Source of the DNA: Branchiostoma floridae
Taxonomy: Eukaryota; Chordata; Leptocardii; Amphioxiformes; Branchiostomatidae
Reading direction: 5' to 3'
Length of the DNA: 64,000 bases
Assembly (NCBI RefSeq): GCF_000003815.2
Contig: NC_049996.1
Location: 4,282,525 to 4,346,524 of the forward strand
In this document: piece by piece, positions 12,201-24,900 of the stretch
How the letters are laid out: each line of letters opens with the position of its first letter
How positions within the stretch are numbered: the stretch's first letter is position 1
Program-made: the position numbers and the translations under genes
Notes under the pieces: generated by a model
Databases searched by the model: none
Seen by the model: the letters and a program-made list of their open reading frames with translations, nothing else
Told to the model about the DNA's origin: nothing

Positions 12201-15200
12201 ACACAGGTGGCGAAGGTGAGGTGTTTATTTCTTGTGTCCATCTTCCTTTTGATGTTCCTGTGGTGGACAATGACCCTAATTGACGCAGCCGCAGAAGGCC
12301 CATGTTGAGTTCATACAGTTTTTTTATCCTATTTTCGACTTGTAGCAGGAAAATGTACATTTCTTATTTGTGAGACAGTGTAGGGTGCATACGTTCAGAT
12401 TTGGCAAAAAAACTAGGTTTTGGTTCATTTTTTAGGCCTGTGCTGACCCCTAATTTGAAGTGGTCAGTCCCTAAATTGAGATCATGAGATGCCAAGATGG
12501 CGGCACATTTGAAGGCTGCGGGAACTTTTGTTGGTCGAAATTTTTAAAAATCAGACTTTGGGACACTTGAGATAGAGGGCTGCTGTGTGTACATTTCGTG
12601 TATAAATGTGCCTCTTTACGCAACTGCCATTTTCGTGTGAGCGGGCTGCAGTTATTTGTCCTCCGCAGAGCGGCGTTTCAAAGTGGGCGTGAGAGGGCGA
12701 TGCGCCGACAGGATTTTGTTCTTTTTTAATGTTTTATGGCTTGTACCCTGAACTCGGACATATCCGTTTTTGATATTCCCAAAGTGCACCCTACTATATT
12801 GTTTTCCGCGTCAAAATCAGTCACTTTGAGGCCCTTAACTATAGAAATCCCCATAAGCTAAAAACTGTGTTCTGCTACCTCAACACTGGCGATGCGTGTG
12901 GCGTAACTGGTAGAGCATTCGACCCGGAATCTAGAGGTTTCGAGTTCGATACCCGCCGTGCCCCCGACGTTGTGCCCTTGGAAAAGGCACTTTATATAAT
13001 TACACGACCTTCCTCATTTCACCCAGGAATAAAAATGGGCACCTGACTTCGGTCAGGGAGGTAAAAAAATTCCAACTTTACCTTCGGTCTGTACTGTGTA
13101 TGTGGCACTATTAACATAAGTTGAATTAAAAACTTCAGTGTAGTGCCACCTTGTCCCCGTCTGTCCAAAAGCAAATTAAGAAAACGGAAGTCAAAACCGG
13201 CTTTTATCAGTGTACTGGTTAGAATTGAGAAGCACGCCGCCCAAACCATGAACTGTGTCAGCGACCACCAATAAACACAATAAGTGCAAAGTTCTTCGTG
13301 ATGTTTTCTAGATCCCCCCTCCCCCTTCTGGAACCACCAATGGACAAGCCCTGTAAACTGTGGTAATCATGACAATTCTCGGCATAACAATGCAAATCAA
13401 TTTGAAATGGGACCAACAAGTAGACCATATGGTTCAACCGTGCAGTAGAAAACTTTTTCATGTTACGTACAGTCAAACCTGCCCAAGGGACCACTTCTTC
13501 TTACCTGTCAAACCTGCCCAAGCGACCGCCTGGCCATTAAGACCGCTTTTTCTCGGTCCCGAAAATTTTCCCCGTTGACGTAAGCATTGAGCAACCTCTA
13601 CACAACGACCACCTGGTCAACGCGACCGCCGAAAATTGGGACCAGCTGCCCATAACTACCACGTCATTTTCGAATCTTGAAGTGTCTTCGATTTTCAATG
13701 ATAACTAAAGCTATTTTGTGCCGAATTCGGCCAGTTTGCGTCGGATGTTGACTACCATTACGATGTTATATTCAAAATAGAGTGACGGCGGAGACACGGG
13801 CGTGTGCTTGCTTTTGCAATTAAACACAAAGGAAAATATCTATACTATGCATCGGTTATGTTGTGAGTCGATACTCTTCTAACAGACCACCTGACCAAAT
13901 CTCCCCCGTGTGTCGTCTTGAGCAGGTTTGACTGTATTCAGTCTGAAGAGATTCGGGTGCTGACTGTCTGCACCAAGTGGATTACGCATGCGCAGGCACG
14001 TCGGGTGACTAAGTATTTTATAGCCGCGTCAGCGGCCGACTCAGACGGCAATGGAAGGTCTCTCAGCCGTCCGGGCATTCAACATAAAAACTGACAGGAC
14101 GGCCCGGACGCTCACGATGTGTACGCGGCCGTTTCTGACGGCAATTGACGCGTTCAGACGGTTTGAAACGCACTCAAATGCTATTAGACGCTGTCCGGGA
14201 AATTTCGGATGCTTGAATTTTGCCAACATGGTGTCAAGTATGGGATACAGGACTTGAGATAACGATTGGTGTTAGCTTTCTGGCAGTACAGTTTGTAGCA
14301 ATTTTGCGCTAGCAATGCTATGTGATTGTTCTCGTTTGCGATGTTGTTTGATAAAGATCGAATCGAATCAAATTGAATTGATACGGCAAAGATTACGGTA
14401 CATGTATGTAATTATAGTTTATTGCACAAAAAGTATGTTTATACCTTTATCAGATTGCCAGGAGGGAAATGGTGCAACCTACAAAGGAACAGCCTCTGTG
14501 ACGTCAACAGGCAAGACGTGTCAGCGCTGGGACAGCCAGACACCTCATGATCACGAGTACACATTTCTCTGGCATATTTTCAACCCGTCATCCGGATTGG
14601 AAGAGAACTACTGCCGGAATCCGGACGGCAAATCCGGAGTGTGGTGCTATACCATCGATCCCAGCACTAGATGGGAGCTTTGTGACCTACCGATCTGTGG
14701 TAAGGCCTGTTTATTTTGGTACTAGATCGGAGGAATGCGAAGTACCAGATTCGATATTGTAGGAATGCGCAGCACGCTACATATAACAAACGTCCCTATC
14801 GCAAAATTGTCCACGCACATCTTGCGCATTTTTGCGCATTGCAGGTGACCTTTTATGTTCTTTATCTCCCTCCGCCACAGCCTCACCGACCAATGCTCCT
14901 GGATGTGGAGGTGCCCTGACGGCTCCACCTGGAGGTATTATGACGTCACCGAACTACCCCGAGAATTACGACAACGAAGAGTATTGTGAGTGGAAGATCA
15001 CCGTGCCAGAAGGAAGCAGGGTTCGTCTTACGTTTGACAGCTTCAACACCTACTTCAGAGGTGATGACCTTCTGAGAATCTACGAAGGAGGCATAGGTGT
15101 TGCTTCACCATCGTACAGGTACGTCGATGAAGGTTAGACATCCAGGTAATAACATATGCCAAAAAGCAGTTACTCAAGCAACTGGATATGGTTTTGGAAA

Positions 15201-18200
15201 CGGTCAGACGTTTCAATTGGAATCCACCAGTTTTCGTCCGTGACACTGTGTGACACATGTGTCACTAACGAAAACTGGTGGATTGCAGTTGAAACGTCTG
15301 ACCGTTTCCAAAATCATATCCTGTTGCTTGAGTAACTGCCTTTTGGCATACATTGTACAGGTAATGTAATGAACGGCCAATCAGTTTTCTTCCAGAGTAG
15401 AGAAGTTCGGATTATGCAGAGAGTGAGAGTTGAGAGTAAGAGTAGCTTCAAAATCAAGAATAAAAAGCGGAGACAATAATGCTTTATTTCGATTTCCAGC
15501 TTAAGAGGGAAGATGCCACAAAACAGCGTCACCAGCACATCTAACGTGATGTTCGTTACGTTTACATCTGATAATGATGAAAATACGGCTGAGGGGTTCC
15601 AGGCCTCCTACACAGCCATCGGTAAGGTACTCGCAAGCACGGGTGCGCTGTTCCCTCCACTATTAAGAGTTTGGAGACCTCATATCTTATTTATTTTCTA
15701 TTTATTTCTGTAATCTTTATCCAGGTTGGTCCAAGCTCAGTGCTCTTGTACTGCTTTTCAGTGGAGCCCTGCGTGTTACATAAAAATAAATTAAACATAT
15801 TCATCACAAACATAGGCAAACATAAATAGACAGCAATAAATGAAATGATTAAATAACAATGGTAATTGAAACTGATAATAATACTAATCATAACAATAGA
15901 TGCTACTAGTGATGATGATATCAATACAAATGATGAATGAAAATAATGGTACGAAACTAAAGAAAACAATAATGATATTAACAAAATAAATGGTAGGAAA
16001 CTAAAGAAAACAATAATGATGTTAACAAATAAATACTATCAAGTTGTCATTTTCATTGAGTGGTCAGAGGTCAGGCTAGCCAAGCCCTGCAGTTGGTTCT
16101 AAAGGTAGATTTTGACGTGCAGGTCTTTACAGATGGTGGAAGACTGTTCCATGCAGTAATACCTCTATAAGAGAACTTGCGCTTCCCACATTCTAACCGT
16201 ACAAGTGGCAGTTTCAGGGATAGATTCTGACTGTGCCGGGTGGGATAGCTGTGGGAGTCAGAAGTCCTTTGAAAATTATTGATGTAATCAGGAAGTTCAT
16301 TGTTAACTGCCTTGTACATTGATTGTAGCAGGTGCAAGTTTCTCCTGGATGTTAAGGTTTTCCAGCCCAAGGCAGATAGCTCATCAACGCCAACATGATG
16401 GGTGTATTTCAAACCAAGAATAAGCCTAGCTGCCCGGTTCTGGAGTTTTTGTAGTCTATCGGACAGACATTTACCACAATTACCCCAAATCACATCGCAA
16501 TAGTCCATTTTAGGCAAAACCATGGAGTTGAATAACATAACAAGAGTGCGCTGTGGTAGACAAGGAATTAGGCGCCGTAAGACTCCCAGTCTTGACGAGA
16601 CTGCATTACATAACTTGTCAATATGGACTTCCCATGTTAAGCAAGGATCAAGCCAAACGCCCAGATACTTAAAGCTAGTGACAACTTCCAAACTGGTGCC
16701 AGAAAGAGTGGTTGACAGTTGCTCTGTACTTGACTGCAGCCTACGCGCTGTGCCGAAGAGCATTGCTTTACATTTAGTAACATTGAGTGTCAATTTATTT
16801 GTGTGTAACCATGTTTCGATATATATATCTCCATGAAATAATCTGATTATGCAAATGACTTTAACATTAACATAATCATTTCTAGGTAAAATACACCTTT
16901 AAAGACCAAGGTTGTACTATAAATCACCCAATAGATTCGGCTGACGTAAACTACCAGCCCTCAGTCTGGTCCCAACCACCATGGTGTTCACATCAGTGGA
17001 GGCAAGCTTATACAGATTAGCAAGTATTGGAGTTACTCTTCAAAACTGTTTTGAAATGCACAAAAGCCAGTAGTCTTGATAGATAAGGAATTGAAGTATG
17101 ACTACACACAATTCAGCATAGCTTCAAGTCAGCTTTCAAACATTATAAAGCATAGCTGAGCATGGTTTTGACCCAGGTACAATTTATACAGTCCTACAGT
17201 CTAACTCTCCTAACTCTTAGACTAACTCTTTCTTCATGTATTTTCTTTCCTTCTACTCTCCAGCCGGACACTGGACTGGACTTAGATCTTCTCACTCCTA
17301 GACTAACTCTTTCTTCGTGTATTTTCCTTCCTTCTACTCTCCAGCCAGACACAGGGCTGGACTTGGATCTCTTCTCACTCCTAGACTAACTCTTTCTTCA
17401 TGTATTTCCTTCCTTCTACTCTCCAGCCAGACACTGGACTGGACTTGGATCTATTCTCACTCCAAGACTAACTCTTTCTTCATGTATTTTCTTTCCTTCT
17501 ACTCTCCAAGATAGACTGGACTTGGATCTCTTCTCACTCCTAGACTAACTCTTTCTTCATGTATTTCCTTCCTTCTACTCTCCAGCCAGACACTGGACTG
17601 GACTTGGATCTATTCTCACTCCAAAAATAACTCTTTCTTCATGTATTTTCCTTCCTTCTACTCTCCAGCCAGACACTGGACTGGACTTGGATCTATTCTC
17701 ACTCCAAAAATAACTCTTTCTTCATGTATTTTCCTTCCTTCTACTCTCCAGCCAGACACTGGACTGGACTTGGATCTATTCTCACTCCTAGACTAACTCT
17801 TTCTTCATGTATTTTTCTTCCTTGTACTCTCCAAGATAGACTGGACTTAGATCTCTCCTCAATGCTAGGCTGACTCTTTCTTTCCCCATGCGTTTTCCTT
17901 CCTTCTTACCCACTGCCAGAAGCTGGACTCAACCTCCTTTGCCTTGTTTGTTTGTTTGTTTGTTTGTTTGTTTCTCAGCAGCCTCTTGTTTAACGTCAGC
18001 TCTCTGCACAACTTGGTTAATGATGTTCCAGGGAATCCTCTAAAGCCAACTTCTCTATTTACCACTAAGATAATTACGACCATATCATGTCCAGAACTCG
18101 ACATATCAAAATACGAAGATCCACTGCATTACCGTAACAAGTCACCAGGGTCCAAAATCTAATCGTTTTCTTAGAAGGGGAATGTTGTTTTGTTTAATTC

Positions 18201-18800
18201 AATATTTTCATTTTGCCTGCCTTCACATAAATATTGGACCGATACGTACATTGTTCGTTTTACTTAAATCTACTGTCATTGATCAAAACGACATTTAATT
18301 ATAGAAATCTTTTTTACTACCAAGAAAAATTGGGGGTGGGCGGTGACATACCAGCCAGAATAAAATCAAAATAACTTTTGACAAGCAAAAGTCTTGTAGA
18401 AATCCCTGTAAAATGATAAAAGACGGAGTTTGACAGACGGAGTTTGACAACTTCCGACTTCAGTATACATATTGCAGTTGACCGTTGATACTTTATCCCA
18501 CTCCCCCCCCCCCCGTTACAGAAGGATGTGGGGGTATCCTGACGGCTCCTCCTGGAGGTAATGTGATGTCACCCAACTACCCCGGTAACTATGGCAGAAG
18601 TGAGACTTGTGAGTGGACGATCAACGTGCCAGTTGGAAGCATGGTTCTTCTTACGTTTAACAGCTTCCACCTTGAGGAAGGTTATGCCTTCTTGAAAGTC
18701 TACGATGGAGGCAGTGACAGTGCTTTTGAATTGTTGAGGTAATGTCCTGAACGGCCAAACAGTTTTTGTCCGGAGTAGAGAAGTTTTGATAATCTCTTTT

Positions 18801-18837
<37 letters not shown>

Positions 18838-18863
18838 GGGGGGGAGAGGGAGGGAGGGAGGTA

Positions 18864-18906
<43 letters not shown>

Positions 18907-21900
18907 TGTGTGTGTGTGTGTGTGTTCTGGTGTACATTGCTAGCTTCATAATCAAAAGCTTCAATATATTTTTTGGGTAACAGGAAGAAAAGGCAATAAT
19001 GGTCTATTTTGATTTCCAGCTTAACAGGGCAAGCGTCTGTCAACATCACAGCCAGCACATCTAACCAGATGTTCGTGAGGTTTACCGCTTTCGGCAGTGC
19101 GCCGACTCAGGGCTTCAGCTTCTCCTACATAGGTAAGGTGTTTTATTACATTCGTGAGTGGATATATATACAAGTGTTTCTTGTTTAGCAGCCTAATCCT
19201 GTGAACTTCATTTGTATTGTTCCGAGATTCAGTTATGTGGCTACGTCTTTAACCGATCAGAATTCCTGCTCTCTACAAGCGTTACAAAATGTACAGAATA
19301 TTTCACTACTGTATTGAACTAGTTTGAACTGTTATACCCAACACAAAAATTGGACTCACCCAAATTTTCGACTGAACAGCACCAGTCTTTGTCAAGGAAT
19401 GAACAATCCACTGCTGCCGTGACATCACGTTATGCTGATAGAACATGTGACTCAATTAGCAGTGGATCATAGGTTGCAGGAAGTCTATGGTGCCAACCGT
19501 CTCGATCTGTTCAGGGATGGTTGTAAAGCTCTGTTGTAGATGGCTTCTTTGATCCCTCTAGCGAAAAGGTCTGGCTCTATGTCAAAGATTTTAACTTTGT
19601 CCAGTGAGACCGAATGACCCGGCGATTCTATGTGAATTTGTTGGGAATTGTGTTGGCTATTACAGTTCAAACTCGTTCAATAAAATGATTTCTGCCAACA
19701 CAGATGGATTTTCAAGTTAATATTTCACTACTATAGTCATTTATCTTACAGTGGATCTAAAGCATTAGGCTTTTAAAGAAGAAAAAAGCAGGCCTTACTA
19801 AATGTAGACATATAGTCGCATGACAGACTTGCATCATGCAAATTATTGTATGCTGGAACCCTACCATCTTTCTGTGATGCTGTTGCCAAATATATTTTCT
19901 ATTTTGTTCAATCAATTGAAATTGCAGACAATGCAACGCATGGCAAACCCAGGCAGCTTAGCTGATATTAGGTGCCAACAGAAACATACATACATACATT
20001 TACGCTTCTCATAGACTCACATAATTAACTCAAATGGTTAAACTATACCTTAGATAGTAACGACAAGATTAAGCCTAAAGACAAACCTTCTTGAGTTGTT
20101 CTCTGTGAAATCATGGAAGAAGATGGAGCTTGGCAAACTCTACCTTCAGGGCACATGTTGCAGTTGAGCGTTGATACTTGCGATGGTGCGGTGTGATATG
20201 GAGCAAACCCTTCTGTCTGGAGTTTGTGATTCACTTCAAATTACCCGGTTGGAGGCCTGGCAAACCTTCATACCGTATCAGCCACACGGTGATTTCACCC
20301 GGACGGGGGACCTGGCGCATCCCCGTCTTGTAATTAGCCAGCGAAATTGTATGTCACCCCGTAAGGGGCGGTATAACCCCGTCGTGTGTAAACATGTGCG
20401 AACATTTGTGATCACGTCGACCGATGCTGATGATGATGACTATTTATCCCCTCAGACACAGCAGCACCGACCGGCGCTCCTGGGTGTGGAAGTATCCTCA
20501 CGGTTCCTCCAGGAGGTAGTGTGACGTCACCGAACTACCCCGCTGACTTCGGCATCGATGAGACTTGTGACTGGACGATCACCGTGGCAGAAAGAAGAAT
20601 GGTTCTTCTCACGTTTGACAGCTTCTACCTTGATCACGGTGATGCCTTTTTGACCATATACGATGGAGACAGTGATGGTGCCACAGAATTACATAGGTAA
20701 TGTCTTCAACGGACAAACAGGTTTCTTCCAAACTAGAGAAGTCTGCTGAATGTAGAGAGTGAGTTTTGTTGTAAATTACAAAGTTTATGACTTTTTTCTT
20801 TCAATCTTCCATCAACCAAAGTTGATATGCCCTTCGGCGTAACACACCAGCTTCGCAGGTGCAGGCACACGGCGCGGCAGCAGCTGGTTTTATTACACAT
20901 AGGACCCGTCACACCTAACTTTTGTATATCTATCTGCAAGCGTTCTTTGAAAGTATCCAGAGAGACTATGTCCCTACTGTGCCTGATGATAACAAATTCC
21001 ACTCTACGATAGTTCTGGGAAAATACGAATTTTTGAACACGTTAATGCTAGGATGGTAACTCTGGTACTTGAAGTCATGGCTGTTTCTTGTTCAGTCTGA
21101 CCTTGATCGCTACCAGATGATGGTCGCTGTCAGCATACGCTCAACGGTATTCTCTCACGTCCAGCACGGACCTCTGCCACTTGTTCACCATTAAATGGTC
21201 TATTGGATAAATGGTGTGTCCATCTGGAGAATTCCACGTTACTTGTGGATAGTTTTGTGGGGGAAGATGGTCGCACCTTTCACCAGCCTGTTGCCCAGCA
21301 GAGTTCGACAAGTCTTTCTCCTTTACAGTTGATGCTGCCGCATCCATGCCGACCCATGGCATCTTCTCTTCCACTGTTGTCACTCCCAAGTTTGGTATCC
21401 AGGTCTCCCATTAGCAGTAGCATGTCATGCGTTTTACTGATTTCTCGTTGTTCTAGTTTATACCAGTTTATACCAGTACATACCTCTTTGATGTCATCTT
21501 CAGCCTCATTGGTATGGGCAGAGCATTGTAGAACAGTGAGTTTACAGTATTTGGAGTCAAATCTGGCAGTCTGTCGCTGATCGGTTCCCATTCAAGGAGT
21601 GCTTTGCAATCGGTTGCTTGTTTGTTCAATAGTAGCGCTCCTTTATTCGCATGTTGACTGTCCTACCCAAAGTATATAATGCTCAAGCCCTCAGATGTGA
21701 AGATACATCCTGATCCAGTCCATCTGCATTCCCTCACACCAAGAACATCTAGGTTATAGTTCAACATTTCTCATTTTCTGCTTACTTGTGCTGTGTTTGA
21801 GATTTCTTACATGGTGCGAACATTCCATGTTCCAATTCTGATGGTGTTTTACGGCCAAGGAGACTCCGCTTCGAGCATCTGACTTCCCGGGGTAGGCTTT

Positions 21901-24900
21901 CAGCAGCAGCCGTCATGGTGCCTGTTGCTAGGCTAGACTTTCACAAGGAGCCGTCATGGTGCCTGCTGCTAGGCTAGACTTTCAACAGGAGCCGTCAAGG
22001 TGCCTGCTGCTAGGCTAGGCTTTCATCAGTAGCTGTCATGGTGCCTGCTGCTAGGCTAGACTTTCACATGGAGCCGCCATGGTGCCTGCTGCTAGGCTAG
22101 GCTTTCATCAGGAGCCGTCATGGTGCCTTTTGCTAGGCTAGTCTTTCATCAGGAGCCGTCATGGTGCCTGCTGCTAGGCTAGTCTTTCATCATGAGCCGT
22201 CATGGTGCCTGCTGCTAGGCTAGACTTTCAACAGGAGCCGTCATGGTGCCTGCTGCTAGGCTAGACTTTCATCAGGAGCCGTCATGGTGCCTTCTGCTAG
22301 GCTAGTCTTTCATCATGAGCCGTCATGGTGCCTGCTGCTAGTCTAGGCTTCATCAGGAGCCGTCATGGTGCCTTCTGCTAGGCTAGGCTTCATCAGGAGC
22401 CGTCATGGTGCCTGCTGGTAGGCTAGTCTTTCATCAGGAGCCGTCATGGTGCCTGCTGCTAGGCTAGGCTTTCATCAGGAGCCGTCATGGTGCCTTCTGC
22501 TAGGCTAGGCTTCATCAGGAGCCGTCATGGTGCCTGCTACTAGGCTAGTCTTTCATCAGGAGCCGTCATGGTGCCTGCTGCTAGGCTAGGCTTTCATCAG
22601 GAGCCGTCATGGTGCCTGCTGCTAGGCTAGGCTTTCATCAGGAGCCGTCATGGTGCCTGCTGCTAGGCTAGGCTTTCATCAGGAGCCGTCATGGTGCCTG
22701 CTGCTAGGCTAGGCTTTCATCAGGAGCCGTCATGGTGCCTTCTGCTAGGCTAGGCTTCATCAGGAGCCGTCATGGTGCCTGCTGCTAGGCTAGGCTTCAC
22801 CAGGAGCCGTCATGGTGCCTGCTGCTAGGCTAGTCTTTCATCAGGAGCCGTCATGGTGCCTGCTGCTAGGCTAGTCTTTCATCAGGAGCCGTCATGGTGC
22901 CTGCTGCTAGGCTAGTCTTTCATCAGGAGCCGTCATGGTGCCTGCTGCTAGGCTAGTCTTTCATCAGGAGCCGTCATGGTGCCTGCTGCTAGGCTAGGCT
23001 TTCATCAGGAGCCGTCATGGTGCCTGCTGCTAGGCTAGGCTTTCATTAGGAGCCGTCATGGTGCCTGCTGCTAGGCTAGGCTTTCTACCAGGCCCTGCGG
23101 TCTCGTGCGTACAAAAGTATTTCTGCATAACATAGAACAGAGGCAATGCTGTTTCATTTGATTTCCAGCTTAACAGGGCACATGCTAGTCATCCAGCTCT
23201 CCAGCACCTCTAACCAGGTGTTCGTGAGGTTTTCATCTGGCGGGAGCAGCAGCGCGGCTCAGGGGTTCCAGTTCTCCTACACAGTCACAGACTCACCAAT
23301 TGGTAAGGTGATTGATTACAACGAGCATGTGTATTGTAAGAGCGCGGTCACATAGGCCGTGCGATTGTCGTACGATCGGTAACTTCGGGCATTTGGAAGG
23401 ACAAAAATACGTCTCCTGAAAACTTCAACAAGGTATTTTTGTAGGACTTGCTTGTAAAGCTCCGGTCACAAATGACGTACGATTTACTGCAATGGAGGCT
23501 TTATGCGCGGCATTGTGCCCCTGTCACATTCTCCACGATCTTCGGGCGTATCGATGGAAGGTCGGCCATATTTAAGATCGACAGAGGGTTGCGCGTATTT
23601 TTCACCTGAAAACCGTCCCTGTCACATTTAAGCCATACGTTGCACCTTGTACGATTGTTGTGCAATAAAGTTATTATTATAAGCGAGGTTCGGGCGATTG
23701 CGGCAGACTTGTCGTCCGATCGATTTTCGCGCAATGCGACAGGGGTATTGCGTCGGAAGTCGGGGTAGGATCGGGCGCAATAGTTTAGATATATAAAGAC
23801 GCGTTGTCACAAAGGTCGTAGGGCATCGCACGATGGGGTAATAAGAGCGTTGCTACGTCAATTGTAGGTAAATCATAGTAAATCGGGGAGCCTTCTGTGA
23901 CGAAAAATAGAGGTGAAATGGATTTTGAACATGTTCAAAGTTTCTCCATCGCCGTACAATTTTTAATGCCCTCACAGCAGGTTTCATTACGGTATGTTTT
24001 TTTCCTACTGATGATGTGAAACATTCATATATTTTGGCCATGTTGTGGTGGCTTCAGTTTTCCCTTTAATTGTCGATGTTATAATAATAATAATAATGGT
24101 TTATTTCACAGAAGCATTTCGCAGCCCTTAGGCTGAATTGCACAGTCCTTTCACATGAGAGTCAAAAATCGACTGTAGGAAATACAATTGATAATACAGC
24201 TGGGTAAAATACTATACATAAAATTTACATTTACCTTAAGATTAAAAGTATTTTTAAATTCTATTGATATGATTTATAGCAATAGGATAATCTCAGCGTT
24301 TGTAATGCTTTCTAATCTTGAGCATTTTACATTGGTGGTCGATACAATACATGAACATTTAACAATACAATACCTTCGATGTTGATGAAAAGGGAAACCA
24401 TATACGTCGCAACTGTTAGATGGCTACATACACGTTGGTTCAAAACTAGATCAAATCTCAGCTCTCGTCGGTCGCGGGTCAGTTTACCATAACCGTAACC
24501 ATGGCAACAACACGAACAGAATGGCAGACTCTATGTGTCGTAATTTGGGGGGGGGGGGCTTATGATTTTTGCCTGATTACATTTTTCTTTATAACATATC
24601 ATCAGAAAAAGCACAATGTGATCTTCGAAAAAGCCTGACTTGCAGATCTGGCAATCAGGGAATAAGCATATCAGTACTTGTGTATGATTCGTTTGTACTG
24701 TAAGACTCATATTGTTATGGTTTCTTTTTACTGTGAAAGACATTATAGGCTGGTATTCAACAACTAGGTCCACATTGGTTTAAGAAGCACAGAAGCGTCC
24801 AGGCGGCTATTCAGAAGAAACACAAGTGAAAACTCGAACGACGCTGAAAACATTTTGAACATCGCCCGATGCCATGCGATGGCTGATTTTAATTACTATT

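Noticed and set aside
16522-16836. Plus-strand frame of 104 residues
   Set aside because: Antisense of the LINE reverse transcriptase frame.
17162-17514. Frames with Leu/Ser/Phe-rich repeats
   Set aside because: Translation of the ~80-bp minisatellite.
20827-21591. Host genes suggested by frames on both strands
   Set aside because: The minus strand shows LINE endonuclease and tail motifs with stops; plus frames are shadows.
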